Source: Streptomyces sp. CoH27
Lineage (GTDB): Bacteria > Actinomycetota > Actinomycetes > Streptomycetales > Streptomycetaceae
Direction of reading: 5' to 3'
Length of the DNA stretch: 61,909 bases
Assembly: GCF_020181035.1 (NCBI RefSeq)
Contig: NZ_JAIQYY010000015.1
Location: 44,675 to 106,583 of the forward strand
Positions within the stretch are counted from its first letter, which is position 1. Every line of letters starts with the position of its first letter. Shown piece by piece: positions 57,430 to 61,909 of this stretch. A program made the position numbers and the translations under genes. Under the pieces are notes generated by a model, which saw nothing but the letters and a program-made list of their open reading frames with translations, was not told the DNA's origin and ran no database searches.

Positions 57430-60400
57430 GTGAGGCGAAGCAAGAACGGTCCCGAGCCGTCGGCACGGGGCAACTTCACCCCGCCGCCGCGCGCTGCGGC
57501 GCCCACCCCCGTCACCGGTGCGGAACCGGCGGCCGCTCCGGCGTCGAGCGGCGGTCGTTTCTCCCCGCGCAACTGGCGCGTGCCGACCAGACTGAACGCG
57601 ATCCTCCTGATACCCGTGGCGGTCGGCCTCGTCATGGGCGGCTTCCAGGTGAAGAACTCGATCGACACCTGGCAGCAGGCCCGCGACGCCGAGAACACCG
57701 CCCGCCTGGTGCGCGCCTCGCTGTCGTACGCCGACGCTCTCTACAACGAGCGGGACACCACCGCGGCCCCGCTGCTGAAGGGCAAGCTCGCCACCGCCCA
57801 GGACAAGGCGACCGTCACCGCGGCCCGCGACGCGACCGACAAGGCCGCCGACGCCTTCGACCAGGCGGCACAGAGCATGCCGCACACGTCGGGCCTGGAG
57901 CGCCGGCTGAAGCTGTTCCGCGAGGCGGAGCCCTTCCTGCAGACGCTGCGCGCCGGCGCGTACACGACCAAGTTCACCGGCGTGCAGACGGAAGAGGGCT
58001 ACGTCAAGGTCGCCCACCCGCTGATGGAGTTCGCCAACGAGCTCGGTCTGGGCACCGGCAACATCACCTCCTACGGCCGTACCGTCTACGCCATCTCGCT
58101 CACCAAGGCGGCGCTGTCGCTGGAGCGGTCGATCGGCATGCACATCCTGGTGAAGCCGGGCCCCGACGCCCCGAACCTCGCCAGCCAGCGCGTCGCCATC
58201 TCCTCGTACGCCTATCTGGAGGGCATCGCCGTCGAGGAGTACGTCGGCGGTGGCACCCAGGCCGACGCGGACAAGCTGGACGCCGAGAAGAAGGACATCC
58301 AGACCCAGGCCGCGACGATGGCCCAGCAGGCCAAGGCCAAGGACCCGAACTACATCCCGCCGCCGTCCGACCCGCAGAAGATGGTCACGGCGCTCGCCAC
58401 GCTGGACTCCACCGACCCCGCCGCGCGTCAGCTGCTCGCCCAGAAGGGCATCACCGCGGAGAACTGGTGGGCGGTCAACACGCTCAAGTTCAACGCCTAC
58501 CGCGACATCGAGTCGGGCATGGCCGACAAGGCGGTGAGCGAGGCCTCGTCGATCGCCGACGATGCCAAGAACTCCGCGTTCATCACCGGTGGCGTCGTCG
58601 TGGTCGCCCTGCTGCTGGCCTTCATCCTGGCCGGTACGGTGGCCCGCCAGATGAGCCGTTCGATGCGCCAGCTGCGCAACGCCGCGTTCGGCATCGCCGA
58701 GCAGCGCCTGCCGATGCTGGTCGACCAGCTCTCCCGCACCGATCCAGGCCGGGTCGACACCCGGGTCGCGCCGATCCCGATCACCACCAAGGACGAGATC
58801 GGCGAGGTCGCCCGCGCCTTCGACCAGGTCCACCGCGAGGCGGTCCGGCTCGCCTCCGAGCAGGCCCTGCTGCGGGGCAACATCAACGCGATCTTCACCA
58901 ACCTCTCGCGCCGCAACCAGTCGCTGATCGAGGGCCAGCTGACCCTGATCACCGACCTGGAGAACAACGAGGCCGACCCGGACCAGCTGGAGAACCTCTT
59001 CAAGCTAGACCACCTGGCCACCCGTATGCGCCGCAACGGCGAGAACCTCCTGGTCCTCGCGGGCGAGGAGCCCGGCCGCCGCTGGGACCAGCCGGTCCCG
59101 CTGGTCGACGTGCTGCGCGCCGCCTCCTCCGAGGTGGAGCAGTACGAGCGCATCGAGCTGTCCGGCGTGCCGGAGGCCGAGATCCACGGCCGCGCGGTCA
59201 CCGACCTCGTGCACCTGCTGGCCGAGCTGCTGGAGAACGCGACGACGTTCTCCTCCCCGCAGACCAAGGTCCGCGTCACCGCGACCCGGCTGCCCGACGG
59301 CCGCATCATGATCGAGATCCACGACAAGGGCATCGGTCTGACGGCCGAGGACTTCGCGGACATCAACCACAAGCTGGCCAACCCGCCGACCGTGGACGCC
59401 GCCATCTCCCAGCGCATGGGCCTGTTCGTGGTCGGGCGCCTGTCCGACCGGCACGGCATCCGCGTCCAGCTGCGCCCCTCGGGCGAGCAGGCCGGTACGA
59501 CCTCGCTGGTCATGCTGCCGGACGCGATCACGCACGGCGGTGGCGGCGAGGCCCCGCTGGACCGCGAGGAGTTCACCGTCTCGCAGATCATCCCGGAGCA
59601 GCAGTTCCAGGGTGAGAACTTCGGCCAGGCGCAGCCGATGCGCACCGCGGCCGAGCTCGGCTTCGACGACAGCCGGTACGTGGAGGTCCCCGACGACATC
59701 CGCGAGCTGGACCCGGTCGGTCGTTCCCTGATGCGTGAGGAGCGCCGCGCCGCCCTGGAGGCCCAGAGCCACGGGCAGCAGCCGGCCGAGCCGCAGCAGT
59801 CGCAGGCGGAGACCGCGGCGCCCGCGCCGTACGCCGACCCGCTGTTCGACGGGCAGCAGACGTACACGGACCTGCCCCAGCAGGGGTACCAGGAGCCGGC
59901 GCAGCAGAACTTCCCGAAGCCGGGGCAGCAGACCTTCCCGGAGCAGGCTCCGCAGGCCTTCCAGGAGCAGGCGTACGAGGAGCCGCAGCAGAGCTCGTAC
60001 GAGGAGCGGCAGCGCGGCTCGTACGAGGACCAGTTCTTCGCGCCGAACGGCGGCCTGCCGCAGAACGACGGCTTCTCGGCACCCGCGGGCGGCGGTTACC
60101 CCGATCCGGCGTACGCCGAGCCGGCCCCGGCGCACTCCTACCAGGACGACTGGCCCCAGCAGGACAGCTACACGAACGGCTATCCGGCCCAGTACGCTCC
60201 GGAAACGGAATCCTCGCAGGCCGCTGACGCAAGTGAGCAGAACCGCGTAGGCTTCGACCGTCCGGGACCGGCCTCTCCCGCCGCCCACGAGCTGACCGAC
60301 GCCGGGCTGCCCCGCCGCGGGTCCGCCGCGAGTGGCTCCGCCGGCTCGACGAGTGCCCCGAACGGCACGGCGCGCGTGCAGCGGGAAGCACCGGCTCCCG

Positions 60401-60726
60401 TACCGGGCGACGCTCCGGGGGCGAACGGCGACAGCACCTGGCGTTCGGCGAACGACGAGCGGTGGCAGCAGGCCTCGCAGCTCCGGAAGCCGAAGGCAGG
60501 CGGGGTCACCGCCTCGGGTCTGCCGCGGCGGGTGCCCAAGGCCAACCTGGTCGAGGGTTCCGCCGAAACCACCCCCCAGGGGGGCCCACAGGTCTCCCGC
60601 GCCCCGGAGGACGTCCGGGGCAGGCTGAGCAACCTGCGTCGAGGTGTCCAACGCGGACGCAGCGCAGGCAGTGAAACGAACGGCCAGGGCTTCGGTCCTG
60701 ACAGCACCTACAACCAGGAGCGTTAG
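57430..60726 (+). CDS. cvnA: Conservon sensor-like ATPase CvnA (second conservon)
   Basis: A 1098-residue paralogue of the first CvnA. TM1 about 55-75 (LNAILLIPVAVGLVMGGFQV), a long helical sensor domain (about 76-380), TM2 about 384-406, HAMP-like segment, LDHLATRMRRNGENLLVLAG, N box ELLENATTFSS, IHDKGIGL, RMGLFVVGRLSDRHG. The catalytic-domain halves are highly alike between copies; sensor domains and tails differ. The tail (about 780-900) is Gln/Tyr/Pro-rich (QQGYQEPAQQNFPKPGQQ). GTG 57430 has AGAGGTTG 11 bases upstream, as in the first copy. Confidence 0.9.
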   Translation: MRRSKNGPEPSARGNFTPPPRAAAPTPVTGAEPAAAPASSGGRFSPRNWRVPTRLNAILLIPVAVGLVMGGFQVKNSIDTWQQARDAENTARLVRASLSYADALYNERDTTAAPLLKGKLATAQDKATVTAARDATDKAADAFDQAAQSMPHTSGLERRLKLFREAEPFLQTLRAGAYTTKFTGVQTEEGYVKVAHPLMEFANELGLGTGNITSYGRTVYAISLTKAALSLERSIGMHILVKPGPDAPNLASQRVAISSYAYLEGIAVEEYVGGGTQADADKLDAEKKDIQTQAATMAQQAKAKDPNYIPPPSDPQKMVTALATLDSTDPAARQLLAQKGITAENWWAVNTLKFNAYRDIESGMADKAVSEASSIADDAKNSAFITGGVVVVALLLAFILAGTVARQMSRSMRQLRNAAFGIAEQRLPMLVDQLSRTDPGRVDTRVAPIPITTKDEIGEVARAFDQVHREAVRLASEQALLRGNINAIFTNLSRRNQSLIEGQLTLITDLENNEADPDQLENLFKLDHLATRMRRNGENLLVLAGEEPGRRWDQPVPLVDVLRAASSEVEQYERIELSGVPEAEIHGRAVTDLVHLLAELLENATTFSSPQTKVRVTATRLPDGRIMIEIHDKGIGLTAEDFADINHKLANPPTVDAAISQRMGLFVVGRLSDRHGIRVQLRPSGEQAGTTSLVMLPDAITHGGGGEAPLDREEFTVSQIIPEQQFQGENFGQAQPMRTAAELGFDDSRYVEVPDDIRELDPVGRSLMREERRAALEAQSHGQQPAEPQQSQAETAAPAPYADPLFDGQQTYTDLPQQGYQEPAQQNFPKPGQQTFPEQAPQAFQEQAYEEPQQSSYEERQRGSYEDQFFAPNGGLPQNDGFSAPAGGGYPDPAYAEPAPAHSYQDDWPQQDSYTNGYPAQYAPETESSQAADASEQNRVGFDRPGPASPAAHELTDAGLPRRGSAASGSAGSTSAPNGTARVQREAPAPVPGDAPGANGDSTWRSANDERWQQASQLRKPKAGGVTASGLPRRVPKANLVEGSAETTPQGGPQVSRAPEDVRGRLSNLRRGVQRGRSAGSETNGQGFGPDSTYNQER

Positions 60727-60727
60727 T

Positions 60728-61150
60728 GTGAGCCCGATGAGCCAGGCGGCACAGAACCTGAACTGGTTGATCACCAACTTCGTGGACAACACCCCGGGGG
60801 TGTCCCACACGGTGGTGGTCTCCGCCGACGGACTCCTTCTGGCGATGTCCGAAGGCTTCCCCCGCGACCGCGCCGACCAGCTCGCGGCCGTCGCCTCCGG
60901 TCTGACGTCTCTGACGGCAGGCGCCTCCCGCATCTTCGAGGGGGGCAGTGTGAACCAGACGGTTGTGGAGATGGAGCGGGGATTCCTCTTCATCATGTCC
61001 ATCTCTGACGGCTCGTCGCTCGCGGTGCTGGCCCACCCGGAAGCGGACATCGGTCTCATCGGGTACGAGATGGCCCTTCTGGTGGACCGCGCGGGCACGG
61101 TCCTGACCCCGGATCTCCGTGCGGAGCTCCAGGGGAGCCTTCTCAACTAG
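60728..61150 (+). CDS. cvnB: Conservon roadblock/LC7 protein CvnB (second conservon)
   Basis: 140 residues, differing from the first CvnB at only about eight positions (for example GGSVNQTVV for GGDVAQTVV and PEADIGLIG for PECDIGLVG). GTG 60728 starts one base after the cvnA stop; AGGAG six to seven bases upstream. Confidence 0.93.
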   Translation: MSPMSQAAQNLNWLITNFVDNTPGVSHTVVVSADGLLLAMSEGFPRDRADQLAAVASGLTSLTAGASRIFEGGSVNQTVVEMERGFLFIMSISDGSSLAVLAHPEADIGLIGYEMALLVDRAGTVLTPDLRAELQGSLLN

Positions 61151-61244
61151 AAAGCGGACGGTGCGTATCCGCGTCCCGGGGCCGTAAGGTTTCGGGACGC
61201 GGCTCCACAGCGATGGGTGCCCGGCACAGTCGGAGGAGGAGAAA

Positions 61245-61814
61245 GTGGCAACACCCCCAGGCGGTTCGCATTCGGGTAACTGGTCGTACGGTCCTGCCCA
61301 GGGCCAGGGCGACGGTTCGGCGAACCGGTACAACTTCCCCTCCGCCCCCAGCCACCGGCAGCCGTACGCGCCGCAGGGCCCCGGCCCGTCGCCGTACGAC
61401 CAGCCCCCGGCCCCCCGCATCCAGCCGGTGCAGCCGCAGCGCCGCCCCGAGCCGGCGCCCGCGTCGGCATCGAACAACCCCCTGGTGCGTCCGTACGCCA
61501 TGACCGGCGGCCGGACCCGCCCGCGCTACCAGCTCGCCATCGAGGCACTGGTGCACACCACCGCCGCTCCGCACCAGATGCAGGGTCAACTGCCCGAGCA
61601 TCAGCGGATCTGCAACCTCTGCCGTGAGATCAAGTCGGTAGCCGAAATCTCCGCGCTCCTGACAATCCCCCTCGGCGTGGCCAGGATCCTCGTCGCCGAC
61701 TTGGCGGAGGCGGGCCTGGTCGCCATCCATCAGCCCGGCGGCGACGAGAACGCCGGTGGCCAGCCAGACGTGACACTGCTCGAAAGGGTGCTCAGTGGAC
61801 TTCGCAAGCTCTAG
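61245..61814 (+). CDS. cvnC: Conservon DUF742 protein CvnC (second conservon)
   Basis: 189 residues: the DUF742 domain is near-identical to the first copy, but a 75-residue N-terminal extension rich in Gln, Pro, Ser and Tyr is added (HSGNWSYGPAQGQGDG and onward). GTG 61245 has GGAGGAG at good distance. Overlaps cvnD by 20 bases. Confidence 0.93.
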   Translation: MATPPGGSHSGNWSYGPAQGQGDGSANRYNFPSAPSHRQPYAPQGPGPSPYDQPPAPRIQPVQPQRRPEPAPASASNNPLVRPYAMTGGRTRPRYQLAIEALVHTTAAPHQMQGQLPEHQRICNLCREIKSVAEISALLTIPLGVARILVADLAEAGLVAIHQPGGDENAGGQPDVTLLERVLSGLRKL

Positions 61815-61909
61815 CGGCGGTCCTTCCCGCTCCACCACCTCCGCGAAGATCGTGGTGGCGGGCGGCTTCGGCGTGGGCAAGACCACGTTCGTCGGCGCCG
61901 TCTCGGAGA
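61795..61909 (+). CDS. cvnD: Conservon small GTPase CvnD (second conservon), 5' part
   Basis: Truncated by the window edge after 38 codons. MDFASSSGGPSRSTTSAK, then IVVAGGFGVGKTTFVGAVSE with an intact P-loop. From 61832 to the edge its DNA is identical to the first cvnD. Confidence 0.9.
   Translation, partial: MDFASSSGGPSRSTTSAKIVVAGGFGVGKTTFVGAVSE

Overview
The window is high-GC actinobacterial DNA and reads as a Streptomyces chromosome core segment. Support comes from GTG starts, AGGAGG-like ribosome sites, the sporulation and antibiotic regulator NsdA, the glucose permease GlcP, a HupS-type HU with a lysine-rich tail, two conservon (cvn) operons, and a gene order that I recall matching the S. 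coelicolor region around SCO5536-SCO5584. I could not run a database search, so family calls rest on motifs I can read in the translations.

Layout. 0-4 kb: amtB-glnK (minus strand, GlnR-type box upstream) and nsdA. 4-10.5 kb: a Prim-Pol domain protein, ftsY, an NCS1 permease, a luciferase-like oxidoreductase, a decayed HEAT-type gene and glcP with a visible promoter and operator. 10.6-15.4 kb: smc, a 67-residue coiled-coil protein and acylphosphatase. 15.5-18.3 kb: a CAP-domain surface protein, a GNAT acetyltransferase, and a divergent flavodoxin / HxlR regulator pair. 18.3-26.4 kb: a minus-strand housekeeping block, mutM, rnc, rpmF, DUF177, a DivIVA-like coiled coil, coaD, rsmD and recG. The recG gene is interrupted by an in-frame intein. 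26.6-31.7 kb: an HSP90 homologue overlapping a large TPR protein. 31.8-41.7 kb: a FakA/DAK protein, rpmB, thiL-thiD, a one-domain Lrp protein, a DUF3515 lipoprotein, ddl, plsC-gpsA, cofC, a small protein and hupS. 41.8-48.4 kb: leuCD with divergent ndgR, a DUF4188 / MerR pair, five tRNA genes (Gln, Glu, Glu, Gln, Glu), a HAD phosphatase and an orphan ParE-like protein. 48.4-51 kb: gltX, a fumarylacetoacetate hydrolase-family gene and an unusual 63-residue peptide gene. 51.5-61.9 kb: two tandem conservons; the second is cut by the window edge in cvnD.

How the genes fit together. Several blocks are translationally coupled by stop/start overlap: amtB-glnK, thiL-thiD, plsC-gpsA, hsp90-TPR and cvnC-cvnD. 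Convergent pairs are separated by strong inverted repeats. Four divergent regulator/target pairs carry visible inverted-repeat operators. GltX sits 1.3 kb from a tRNA-Glu/tRNA-Gln cluster; in bacteria without GlnRS the same enzyme charges both.

Most notable: a 272-residue intein inside the RecG Walker A motif, with features of class 3 inteins (Ala1, no N-terminal nucleophile, Trp/Cys/Thr triad, Thr+1) and a shrunken homing-endonuclease region; an in-frame copy of a chromosomal repeat inside the Smc hinge; an HSP90-TPR gene pair; a 63-residue peptide with two ANPRRT motifs; and stretches of complete nucleotide identity between the twin conservons.
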